From NCBI GenBank assembly GCA_036496285.1, contig DASXLI010000067.1:43550-107549 (forward strand): DNA of 64,000 bases. The letters are read 5' to 3'. Below, piece by piece: positions 45,113 to 52,695 of the stretch. Under the pieces are notes generated by a model. That model was not told the origin of the DNA, did no database searches, and saw nothing but the letters and a program-made list of their open reading frames with translations. Source of the DNA: DP-19 sp036496285. GTDB taxonomy: Bacteria; Desulfobacterota; Binatia; UTPRO1. The translations under genes were made by a program, and so were the position numbers. How positions within the stretch are numbered: position 1 is the stretch's first letter; every line of letters starts with the position of its first letter.

Positions 45113-46603
45113 TCAGGGAGATGCGCGGGGGCCGTCGGGGCGGCCGCAGGCCTCCGGAGTCGTCCGCTCGACCGGGCCGAGCGCGGCGATCTGCGGGGCG
45201 ATCACCGCCGCCGGACCGACCACGACGACGGCCGCGTTGTCCGGCGCGACCCAGCGGCCAGCGATGCTCTTCACGTCGTCGAGCGAGACGGCGACGATGC
45301 GTTTCGGGTTCTCCTCGAGATCGCTCCGCGGCACGCCGTAGGCGGTCAGCTCCGCAAGCTTGCCCGCAAGCGCGTTCGGCGTCTCGAGCTGGAGCGGGTA
45401 CTGGCCGCCGAGGAGATGCTGCGCGCGCGACAGCTCGTCGGCCGTCGCACCGGACGCCGCAAATTGCCGCAGCAGGTCGATCGTGAGATTCAGCGCCTCG
45501 CCCGTGGTCGCGACCTTGGTGAAGGTCGCGGCACGGAAGTCGCCAGGGGCGCGGTGGGTGATGAAGTAGCTCCAGGCGCCGTAGGTGAGGCTGCGCTTCA
45601 CGCGCAGCTCGTCGATGAGGCGTGAGCCGAAGCCGCCGCCCAGAATGGTGCCGGTCACGACCGCCGGAACGTACGACGGATCGGTGCGCGCAATCGCGAC
45701 GTTGCCGATCCGGATGTGGGCCTGGGTGGCGTCGGGCTTGTCGACGAGCAGCACCTTCCGTCCGCGCACCGCGGTCGCCGCCGGCAGCGCCGGAGGCGGC
45801 GTCGCCGCCGAGTGCCAGGCGCCGAACGTCTTCTCGGCGCGCGCCACGAGCTCATCGGCCGTGGCGTCGCCGATCATCACGAGGACGCTCCCCTGCGGGC
45901 CGTAGTGATGGTCGTAGAAGGCGCGTGCGTCGGCAGTGGTGAGGCGCTGCACGCTCGCCTCGGTGCCCTCGGTCGGGTGGCCGTAGGGATGGTGGCCGTA
46001 GAGGTAGGTCTGGAAGCAGCGGTCGGCGATGCTGCTGGGGTTCTCGCGCGATGCGACGATCGCGGCGAGCGTCAATCCCTGCACTCGGCGGAACTCGTCC
46101 GGGCGGAAGGCGGGGTGCAGGGCCACGTCGGCGAAGAGCTCGAGACCGTGGTCGAGGTCCTTCCGCAGGAACTCGGCGGAGACGGTGGAGAAGTCGTAGC
46201 CGGCGTCGCCGTCGATGCTGCCGCCGAGGAACTCGATCTCGCGCGCCAGCTCCTCGGCCGTGCGATGCGCGGTGCCCTGCCGGATGAGATCCGCCGTCAG
46301 CTCGGCCACGCCCTCTTTGCCCGCCGGATCGAACGCTGCGCCGCCCTGCACGAGGAGATGGAATACGACGAGCGGCAGCTCGTGATACTCGGCGACGATG
46401 ACGGTGAGCCCGTTGGAGAGCGTGCGCACCGTGATCGGCGGCAGCTTGAAGGCCGCCGTCGGTGGTCCGGCCGGCGGCGCCGTCGAGAGGTCCGTGCCGT
46501 GCCGGTGCATCATGGCGCCGCGGCAGCCGCCGAGCGCGATCGCGAGCAGCAGTGCCGTGAGCCGCCGGGCGCGGGGGCGCGCCGAGAACGCCGAGGCCAT
46601 CAT
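45113..46603 (-). CDS. M16-family peptidase-like lipoprotein, catalytically inactive partner
   Basis: 496 residues, ATG overlapping the upstream M16 stop (ATGA), with GGGAGGGA before it. The signal ends in LLLAIALGGC, a lipobox. Two M16 halves are recognisable (VRTLSNGLTVIVAEYHELP and the second-half GGGFGSRLIDELRVKRSLTYG), but the HxxEH zinc motif is missing: the equivalent stretch is GVAELTADLIRQGTAHR. In this family active and inactive subunits pair (as in mitochondrial processing peptidase and many bacterial M16B pairs). The RVKRSLTYG substrate-binding arm is intact. Confidence 0.9.
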   Translation of the reverse strand: MMASAFSARPRARRLTALLLAIALGGCRGAMMHRHGTDLSTAPPAGPPTAAFKLPPITVRTLSNGLTVIVAEYHELPLVVFHLLVQGGAAFDPAGKEGVAELTADLIRQGTAHRTAEELAREIEFLGGSIDGDAGYDFSTVSAEFLRKDLDHGLELFADVALHPAFRPDEFRRVQGLTLAAIVASRENPSSIADRCFQTYLYGHHPYGHPTEGTEASVQRLTTADARAFYDHHYGPQGSVLVMIGDATADELVARAEKTFGAWHSAATPPPALPAATAVRGRKVLLVDKPDATQAHIRIGNVAIARTDPSYVPAVVTGTILGGGFGSRLIDELRVKRSLTYGAWSYFITHRAPGDFRAATFTKVATTGEALNLTIDLLRQFAASGATADELSRAQHLLGGQYPLQLETPNALAGKLAELTAYGVPRSDLEENPKRIVAVSLDDVKSIAGRWVAPDNAAVVVVGPAAVIAPQIAALGPVERTTPEACGRPDGPRASP

Positions 46604-48033
46604 CGTCCCTCCCTGTGCACGACCCCTCCGGGCGCGCCTTCGCCGCCGCCCCGGTGGGCGCCCGGAGCGACCTTGCCGGTCGGGACGAGCTCGACGGTCG
46701 TGACCCCGTCGTCGGCCAGATACGTCCGCACGATGCGCTGGATGTCGTCGGCGCTCACCGCCTCCCAGCGGTCGACCTCGCGGAACATCTCCGCGTAGTC
46801 ACCGTAGACCGTCTCGTAGAAGCCGAGCTGGTTGGCCTTGCCGGAGACCGTCTTCAGGCCCCGGACGTAGCCCGCCTGCAGCAGGTTCTTCGCCTTCCGC
46901 AGCTCGCGCTCGTCGGGCGGCTGCATCCGCAGGCGCGCGATCTCCGCCGCGATGCCGGCCTTCACCGCCTCGAGCTTCTTGCCCGGCCGCGCCTGCGCGT
47001 ACACCCAGAACAGCTCGGGATCGACACCCGAGTTGAAACTGACGTCGACGCCGGTTGCGAGCTCCTTGCCACGCACGAGCGAGCGGTAGAAGCGCGAGCT
47101 CTCCCCTTCCCCGAGGAGATACTGCAGCACGTCGAAGGCGGGGCGGTCGGCGTGGAGCGCCGACACCGCGTGCCAGGCAACCGCGACCGCAGGCAGCTCC
47201 GCCGCCTGGTGCAGGACGACGGTCTTCGGGCCGCGCTGCGGCGGCTCCACGTTCACGATCTTCTCCGGCGGCTGCTGCGCCGGGATGTCGCCGAAGTAGC
47301 GCTGCGCCAGCGCGAAGCCCTCCTTCGGCGTGATGGCTCCCGCGAGCACGAGCGTCGCGTTGTTGGGCGCATAGTAGGTGCGGAAGTAGCTCTTCGCATC
47401 GTCCAGCGTGATCTGATCGAGGTCGCTCATGAAGCCGACGGTATTCCAGCGGTAGGTGCTGGCGACGTAGGCGGCGAGGTACAGCTCCTCGTAGAGCTTC
47501 GCGCCCGGATCGTCGTCGATGCGCAGGCGCCGCTCCTCCTTGACGATGCCGCGCTCCTGCTCGAGGTTCTTCGGCGTGATCGCGAGCGCGCGCATGCGGT
47601 CGGCCTCGATCCAGAGCACGCGCTCGAGCGCCGGCACCGGGAAGGTCTCCATGTACGCCGTGAAGTCGCGCGTCGTGTAGCCGTTGGTCGAGCCTCCGTT
47701 GGTCTCGATGACCTCGTCGAACTTACCCTCGGTGTGCATGCCGCCGTTGAACATCATGTGCTCGAAGAGATGCGCGATGCCGGTCCGGCCCGGACGCTCG
47801 TTGCGCGACCCCGACCGGTAGAAGAGATACGTGCTCACGACCGGCGTCGAGCGGTCCTCGTGGACGAGAACGGTGAGGCCGTTGGCGAGCTTCGTCCGCT
47901 GCACGTCGAGACTGACGCCCGTACGTGGCGCCGCGTCCTCCCCACCCGCCGCCGTCACCGCCGCCGCGCCCGGCGGCATCGCCAGCAACGCGGCGCAGAG
48001 CATTCCGGTCATCGCCCGTATCGAACCCCTCAT
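46600..48033 (-). CDS. M16-family zinc metalloprotease, active subunit
   Basis: 477 residues from the ATG at 48033 with AAGGAGGG upstream; the longer frame has no RBS. Signal peptide at the N-terminus (MLCAALLAMPPGAAAV). The inverted zinc motif is HLFEHMMFNG (HxxEH) with the downstream Glu in NLEQERGIVKEERR. Both M16 halves are present; the second has EGESSRFYRSLVRGKELATGV. Exported and expected to pair with the inactive lipoprotein subunit encoded next, forming a periplasmic or outer-membrane-associated peptide-degrading complex. Divergent from ligA. Confidence 0.93.
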   Translation of the reverse strand: MRGSIRAMTGMLCAALLAMPPGAAAVTAAGGEDAAPRTGVSLDVQRTKLANGLTVLVHEDRSTPVVSTYLFYRSGSRNERPGRTGIAHLFEHMMFNGGMHTEGKFDEVIETNGGSTNGYTTRDFTAYMETFPVPALERVLWIEADRMRALAITPKNLEQERGIVKEERRLRIDDDPGAKLYEELYLAAYVASTYRWNTVGFMSDLDQITLDDAKSYFRTYYAPNNATLVLAGAITPKEGFALAQRYFGDIPAQQPPEKIVNVEPPQRGPKTVVLHQAAELPAVAVAWHAVSALHADRPAFDVLQYLLGEGESSRFYRSLVRGKELATGVDVSFNSGVDPELFWVYAQARPGKKLEAVKAGIAAEIARLRMQPPDERELRKAKNLLQAGYVRGLKTVSGKANQLGFYETVYGDYAEMFREVDRWEAVSADDIQRIVRTYLADDGVTTVELVPTGKVAPGAHRGGGEGAPGGVVHREGR

Positions 48034-48115
48034 CGGCCCTCCTTCGTCGAGCAAACGCGTGATCTTGCCCTGTGCCGCCTTGCAATCCAAGCCATGCACG
48101 GCCATTTCTCGAACG

Positions 48116-50164
48116 ATGGCCGAGCACGCGAAGGCAGGGGCGCCGGCCGCCGTCCGGCGCGAGGTGGAGCGCCTGCGGCGGGAGATCGGGGAGCACAACC
48201 GGCGCTACTACGAGCTCGACGCTCCCGAGATCTCCGACGCCGAGTACGACGGGCTCTTCCGCCGGCTGCAGGAGCTCGAGGCGGCGCACCCGGACGTGCG
48301 GAGCCCCGACTCGCCGACCGAGCGCGTCGGCGCGGCCCCGGCAGCCCGCTTCGCCCCGGTGCGCCACACCCACCCCATGCTGTCGCTCGCCAACGCCATG
48401 AGCGAGGACGAGGTCCGCGAGTTCGACAAGCGGGTGCACCGGACGCTGCGCGACGACGCCCCGATCGCCTACGTCGCCGAGCCGAAGTTCGACGGGCTCG
48501 CGATCGAGATCGTCTACGAGGACGGGAAGTTCGTCCAGGGCTCGACACGCGGCGACGGCACAACCGGCGAGGACGTGACCCCTAATTTGCGCACGATCCG
48601 CAACCTCCCGCTGGTGCTGAAGCCCGCCAGGGCGGCGCCGCCCGTCCCATCGCGCCTCGAGCTCCGCGCCGAGGTGCTGCTCACCAAGGCCGGCTTCCAG
48701 CGCCTGAACGCGGCGCGCGCCGAGCGCGGCGAGTCGGTCTTCGCCAACCCGCGGAACGCCGCGGCCGGCTCGCTCCGCCAGCTCGACCCGCGCGTCACCG
48801 CGACGCGGCCGCTCGAGATCTTCTGCCACGGCGCCGGCGCCCTCGGCGGCGCGCGCTTCGGCAGCCAGTGGGAGTTCCTCGCGACGCTCGGGAGGTGGGG
48901 CTTCCCGGTGAGCGAGGAGAACCGCCGCTGCGCCGGCGTCGACGAGGCGCTCGCCCGCTACCAGGAGCTTGCCGCCGCGCGCGAGACGCTGCCGTACGAG
49001 ATCGACGGTGTCGTGCTGAAGGTCGACGACGTGGCGCTGCAGGAGCGTCTCGGGCAGGTGTCGCGCTCACCGCGCTGGGCCGTCGCCTACAAGTTCAAAG
49101 CGCAGCAGGCGACGACCCGCGTCCTCGCGATCGAGCCGTCCGTCGGACGCCTCGGCACCGTGACCCCGGTCGCGGTGCTCGAGCCCGTCGCGGTCGGTGG
49201 CGTCACCGTGCGGAACGCGTCCCTCCACAACATGGACGAGATCACGCGCAAGGACGTCCGCGTCGGCGACACGGTGCTGCTCGAGCGCGCCGGCGACGTG
49301 ATTCCCTACGTCGTGCGTGTGCTGCTCGAGCATCGCAAGGGGCGGCCGCGCAAGTTCAAGATGCCGACGGTCTGTCCCGTCGCGAGCTGCGGCGGCAAGG
49401 TGGTGCGCGAGGAGGGCGAGGCGGCCTACCGCTGCATCAACGCCGCCTGCCCGGCGCAGCTCAAGTCGCGTCTCCGCCACTTCGCGTCGCGCAACGCGAT
49501 GAACATCGACGGGCTCGGCGAGAAGCTCGTCGACCAGCTGGTCGAGAGGGGCATCGTGCGCGACTTCGCCGATCTATACGGCCTCGACGCCGAGGGCCTT
49601 GCCGGGCTCGAGCGCATGGCGGAGAAGTCGGCTGCAAACCTGGCCGGCGAGATCGAGCGCAGCAAGCGTCCGGCGCTCGACCGCTTCCTCTACGCGCTCG
49701 GCATCCGCCACGTCGGCGAGCACCTCGCGCAGGTGCTCGCCGATCGCTTCCGCGAGATCTGGGCGGTGCTCGACACGAGCGAGGAGGACCTGCTCGCGGT
49801 CCACGGCATCGGACCGGAGGTCGCCGCGAGCATGCGGCAGTTCGCCACCGAGCGCCACAACCGCACGGTCGTGCGACGCCTCCTCCGGGCGGGGGTGACG
49901 CCGCAAGCGCCGGCGGCGCCGACCGGCGCGCTCGCCGGCAAGACGGTCGTCCTCACGGGCGCGCTCGACGGGCTCACCCGGGGCGAGGCGGAGCGCCGCA
50001 TCGTCGCGGCCGGCGGCCGGGTCGGGAGCGGCGTCAGCAAGACGACCGACTACGTCGTCGCCGGCGCCGACCCGGGCTCGAAGCTCGCGAAGGCGAAGAA
50101 GCTCGGCACCACGATCCTCGACGAGGCCGGGCTCCTCGCGCTCCTGGTGGGCGACGCGCCGTAG
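48116..50164 (+). CDS. ligA: NAD-dependent DNA ligase
   Basis: 682 residues from the ATG at 48116. Domain order: Ia (YYELDAPEISDAEYDGLF), adenylation domain with AEPKFDGLAIE (nucleotidyl Lys124), OB fold (VTPVAVLEPVAVGGVTVRNA), Cys4 zinc finger (CPVASCGG...CINAACPAQ, about residues 420-446), helix-hairpin-helix repeats (ALGIRHVGEHLA, VHGIGPEVA), and the C-terminal BRCT domain (GKTVVLTGALDGLTRGEAE). Complete essential ligase sealing nicks in replication and repair. The acylphosphatase gene follows after 2 bases. Confidence 0.98.
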   Translation: MAEHAKAGAPAAVRREVERLRREIGEHNRRYYELDAPEISDAEYDGLFRRLQELEAAHPDVRSPDSPTERVGAAPAARFAPVRHTHPMLSLANAMSEDEVREFDKRVHRTLRDDAPIAYVAEPKFDGLAIEIVYEDGKFVQGSTRGDGTTGEDVTPNLRTIRNLPLVLKPARAAPPVPSRLELRAEVLLTKAGFQRLNAARAERGESVFANPRNAAAGSLRQLDPRVTATRPLEIFCHGAGALGGARFGSQWEFLATLGRWGFPVSEENRRCAGVDEALARYQELAAARETLPYEIDGVVLKVDDVALQERLGQVSRSPRWAVAYKFKAQQATTRVLAIEPSVGRLGTVTPVAVLEPVAVGGVTVRNASLHNMDEITRKDVRVGDTVLLERAGDVIPYVVRVLLEHRKGRPRKFKMPTVCPVASCGGKVVREEGEAAYRCINAACPAQLKSRLRHFASRNAMNIDGLGEKLVDQLVERGIVRDFADLYGLDAEGLAGLERMAEKSAANLAGEIERSKRPALDRFLYALGIRHVGEHLAQVLADRFREIWAVLDTSEEDLLAVHGIGPEVAASMRQFATERHNRTVVRRLLRAGVTPQAPAAPTGALAGKTVVLTGALDGLTRGEAERRIVAAGGRVGSGVSKTTDYVVAGADPGSKLAKAKKLGTTILDEAGLLALLVGDAP

Positions 50165-50166
50165 CG

Positions 50167-50460
50167 ATGGCGGACACGGTCGACCAGGGGCTGCGCCTCC
50201 ATCTCCGCATCCGCGGCCGCGTGCAGGGCGTCTGGTATCGCGGCGCGATGCAGGAGGAAGCACGGCGTCACGGGGCGCGCGGCTGGGTGCGCAACCTGCC
50301 GGACGGCAGCGTCGAGGCGGTCGTGGAGGGGCCGGCTACGGCGGTGCGGGCCGTCGCCGACTGGAGCCGGACGGGCCCGCCGGGGGCCCGCGTCGACGGC
50401 GTCGACGAGCGCGCCGAGCCCCCGAGCGGCGAGTTCGTCGGTTTCGACGTCCGCTACTGA
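50167..50460 (+). CDS. acyP: Acylphosphatase
   Basis: 97 residues, starting 2 bases after the ligA stop. Ferredoxin-like fold with the signature GRVQGVWYRGAMQEEA (phosphate loop and catalytic Arg) and GWVRNLPDGSVEAVVEGP (catalytic Asn). Hydrolyses acyl phosphates such as carbamoyl or acetyl phosphate. Full length for the family. Confidence 0.96.
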   Translation: MADTVDQGLRLHLRIRGRVQGVWYRGAMQEEARRHGARGWVRNLPDGSVEAVVEGPATAVRAVADWSRTGPPGARVDGVDERAEPPSGEFVGFDVRY

Positions 50461-50480
50461 GCCGGCGGCGGCGCGCTCAG
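50457..50480. terminator. Hairpin enclosing both convergent stop codons
   Basis: CTGAGC (50457-50462) pairs with GCTCAG (50475-50480). The acylphosphatase stop and the permease stop lie in the two arms, with a 12-base GGC-repeat loop between them. Confidence 0.5.
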
Positions 50481-51238
50481 ACGATCAGGCGCCGGCTCAC
50501 CGCCCGGACCGCGACCAGGTACGCGGCGAGGATCATGACGACGAGCACGGCGAGGTGCGGCACGAGCGTCCAGTCGACGGTGCCGGCCATGCAGGCGCGG
50601 ACGATCGCGACCGCGTGGGTGAGTGGCATCGTCCACGCGACCAGGCGCGCCCAGGGCGGCAAGCTCTCGATCGGGAAGAAGACGCCGCCGAAGAGGTACA
50701 TCACCGTGATCACCAGCGTGAAGTAGTAGGTGAAGACGTCGTAGGCCTTGGCGCGCGATGCGACGACCATGCCCATCGCGCCGAAGACGATGCCGATCAG
50801 CAGCGAGACGGCGGGAAGCACGAGCGCCCAGGGGCTCCGCACCAGGCCCGCGACGGTCGCGACCGCCAGCACGGCGGTGCCGGAGAGCAGCGACTTCGAC
50901 GCCGCCCACAGCACGTCGCCGGCAACCAGCTCCGGCACGCCGATGGGCGTCGAGAGGATCGCGTCGTAGGTCTTCTGCTCGGCCATGCGGGTGTAGGCGC
51001 CGAAGGTCGCCTCGAAGCTCGCGGCGTTCATCGCCGCCGACGCGAGGATGCCGGGCGCGAGGAACTCGGCGTAGCTCACGCCGCCGAGCGTGACGAACCT
51101 GCCGAGGCCGTACCCGATCGCGAGAAGGGACAGGATCGGCTCACCCAGTGCCCCGACGAGCGAGGCGCGGTAGTAACGCCGCCAGCTCTCCATGTCGCGC
51201 CGCCAGACCCGGAACGCGCCGACGAGGAGATCCGTCAT
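50477..51238 (-). CDS. ABC-2 type transporter permease
   Basis: 253 residues; the ATG at 51238 overlaps the ATPase stop (ATGA). Six membrane helices, with YRASLVGALGEPILSLLAIGYGLG near the start and the ABC-2 signature region FFPIESLPPWARLVAWTMPLTHAV. NodJ/DrrB-like exporter half. With the ATPase it would export a drug, lipid or glycan. Confidence 0.93.
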   Translation of the reverse strand: MTDLLVGAFRVWRRDMESWRRYYRASLVGALGEPILSLLAIGYGLGRFVTLGGVSYAEFLAPGILASAAMNAASFEATFGAYTRMAEQKTYDAILSTPIGVPELVAGDVLWAASKSLLSGTAVLAVATVAGLVRSPWALVLPAVSLLIGIVFGAMGMVVASRAKAYDVFTYYFTLVITVMYLFGGVFFPIESLPPWARLVAWTMPLTHAVAIVRACMAGTVDWTLVPHLAVLVVMILAAYLVAVRAVSRRLIV

Positions 51239-52167
51239 TCCCGCAGCTCCCGTCCGGTGAGGGTCAGGAAGACGTCCTCGAGCGTGGCCGGGCGCCGCAC
51301 CACCCGCTCGCCGGCGAGGGCACCGAGCATGCCTGGCACGTCGGCGCCGTTCCGCGAGTAGACGAGGACGCCGCCGGCGAACGCCTCGACGGTGCCGCCG
51401 AACGGCCGCACCCGCGCCGCGACCTGGGCGCGCCGCAGCGGGTTGCCGTCGGTCACGACCTCGAGGACGTCGTGACCGACGTGGCGCACGACCAGCGCGT
51501 CCGGCGCGCCCTCCGTGACGATGCGGCCGTGGTCCATGACGACCAGGCGGTCGCAGAGCTGGGCCGCCTCCTCCATGTAGTGCGTGGTGAGGAGCATCGC
51601 GACCCCGCGGCGCTTCAGATCGCGCAGCCGTTCCCAGACGAGGTGGCGCGCCTGCGGATCGAGCCCGGTCGTCGGCTCGTCCAGCACGAGGAGCTCGGGC
51701 CGGTTGATCAGCGCCCGCGCGAGGATCAGGCGGCGCTTCATGCCACCGGAGAGCGTCGCGATGCGCGCGCCTGCCTTCTCCGAGAGCGCCGCGAAGGCGA
51801 GCAGCTCGCGTACCCGCGCCCGCGCCTCGGCGCGCGGAATGCCGAAGTAGCTCGCGTAGATGACGAGGTTCATCTCGACGCTGAGATCGGGATCGAGGTT
51901 CTCCTCCTGCGGCGCGAGGCCGAGCCGCGCCTTGATGGTCCGGTGCTGCGTGACCGGCAGGCCGAAGACCGTGAGCTCGCCGGCGCTCGGCGGCGAGAAG
52001 CAGGTGATCATGCGGATGGTCGTCGTCTTCCCCGCGCCGTTCGGGCCGAGGAGGCCGAAGCACTCGCCCGGCGCGACGTGGAAGTCGACGCCGCAGACGA
52101 CCTCGCTCGCGCCGTAGCGTTTGCGGAGGCCGCGGGCCTCGATGATCGGCGGCAGCGTATCGCTCAC
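51235..52167 (-). CDS. ABC transporter ATP-binding protein, NodI/DrrA type
   Basis: 310 residues from the GTG at 52167. Walker A GPNGAGKTTT, Q-loop LAPQEENLD, signature LSGGMKRRL, Walker B LLVLDEPTTGLDP and the switch His in LLTTHYMEEA. The C-terminal ~80 residues form the regulatory extension seen in DrrA/NodI subfamily ATPases, ending in TLEDVFLTLTGREL. First gene of the two-gene exporter operon. Confidence 0.95.
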   Translation of the reverse strand: MSDTLPPIIEARGLRKRYGASEVVCGVDFHVAPGECFGLLGPNGAGKTTTIRMITCFSPPSAGELTVFGLPVTQHRTIKARLGLAPQEENLDPDLSVEMNLVIYASYFGIPRAEARARVRELLAFAALSEKAGARIATLSGGMKRRLILARALINRPELLVLDEPTTGLDPQARHLVWERLRDLKRRGVAMLLTTHYMEEAAQLCDRLVVMDHGRIVTEGAPDALVVRHVGHDVLEVVTDGNPLRRAQVAARVRPFGGTVEAFAGGVLVYSRNGADVPGMLGALAGERVVRRPATLEDVFLTLTGRELRE

Positions 52168-52332
52168 GATGAGCGTCGAGCATAGCGAATGACACGCGTG
52201 AGGCCAGCGGCGCCCGCGCCGATGTGGCGCGCTCAAGTTTCGCGTGCGCGTCGTCGATCTTCCGTCGGACGCGATCGCCCTGCACTCGCGCGGACCGCGG
52301 CGCGAGGTTCTGCGGTCGCGCATGGACCCCCT

Positions 52333-52695
52333 ATGCGAACTCCCGCAGCGTCCTCCGTCCGCCGGCTCGCGCTCACGCTCGCGCTCGGCGCCTTCCTCGC
52401 CTCCGTCCCGTCTGCCCGCGCCGGGGATGCGCCCGCCGGCGTGGCGGGCATGCGCGTCTACCGCGATCCCGCGACCGGGGCGTTCGTGCCCCCGCCGGCC
52501 GCGCCCGCCCCCGCGGCGACCCCCGCCGGCGCCCAGCCGCTCGGCGCGCGCCGCTTCGTCGAGGTGCAGGGGACGAGCCCCGCGGGCGGCGTCACGGTTG
52601 ATCTCCAGGGCGCGTTCCAGTCGGAGGTCACGGCGACCGTCGATCCCGCCGGCCGCGTCACCACGCATTGCGCCGACACCCCGGCCGCCCGATGA
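52333..52695 (+). CDS. Small exported protein coupled to a metalloprotease
   Basis: 120 residues. Signal peptide with the hydrophobic run LALTLALGAFLASV and cleavage near SARAG. The mature part begins GMRVYRDPATGAFVPPP, has an Ala-Pro-rich linker, and ends in a beta-rich RFVEVQGTSPAGGVTVDLQG with a single Cys near the end. The metalloprotease gene begins in its stop codon (ATGA). It resembles small secreted proteins found beside exported proteases, but I cannot name the family. A chaperone, inhibitor or substrate of the protease is possible by context only. Confidence 0.75.
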   Translation: MRTPAASSVRRLALTLALGAFLASVPSARAGDAPAGVAGMRVYRDPATGAFVPPPAAPAPAATPAGAQPLGARRFVEVQGTSPAGGVTVDLQGAFQSEVTATVDPAGRVTTHCADTPAAR

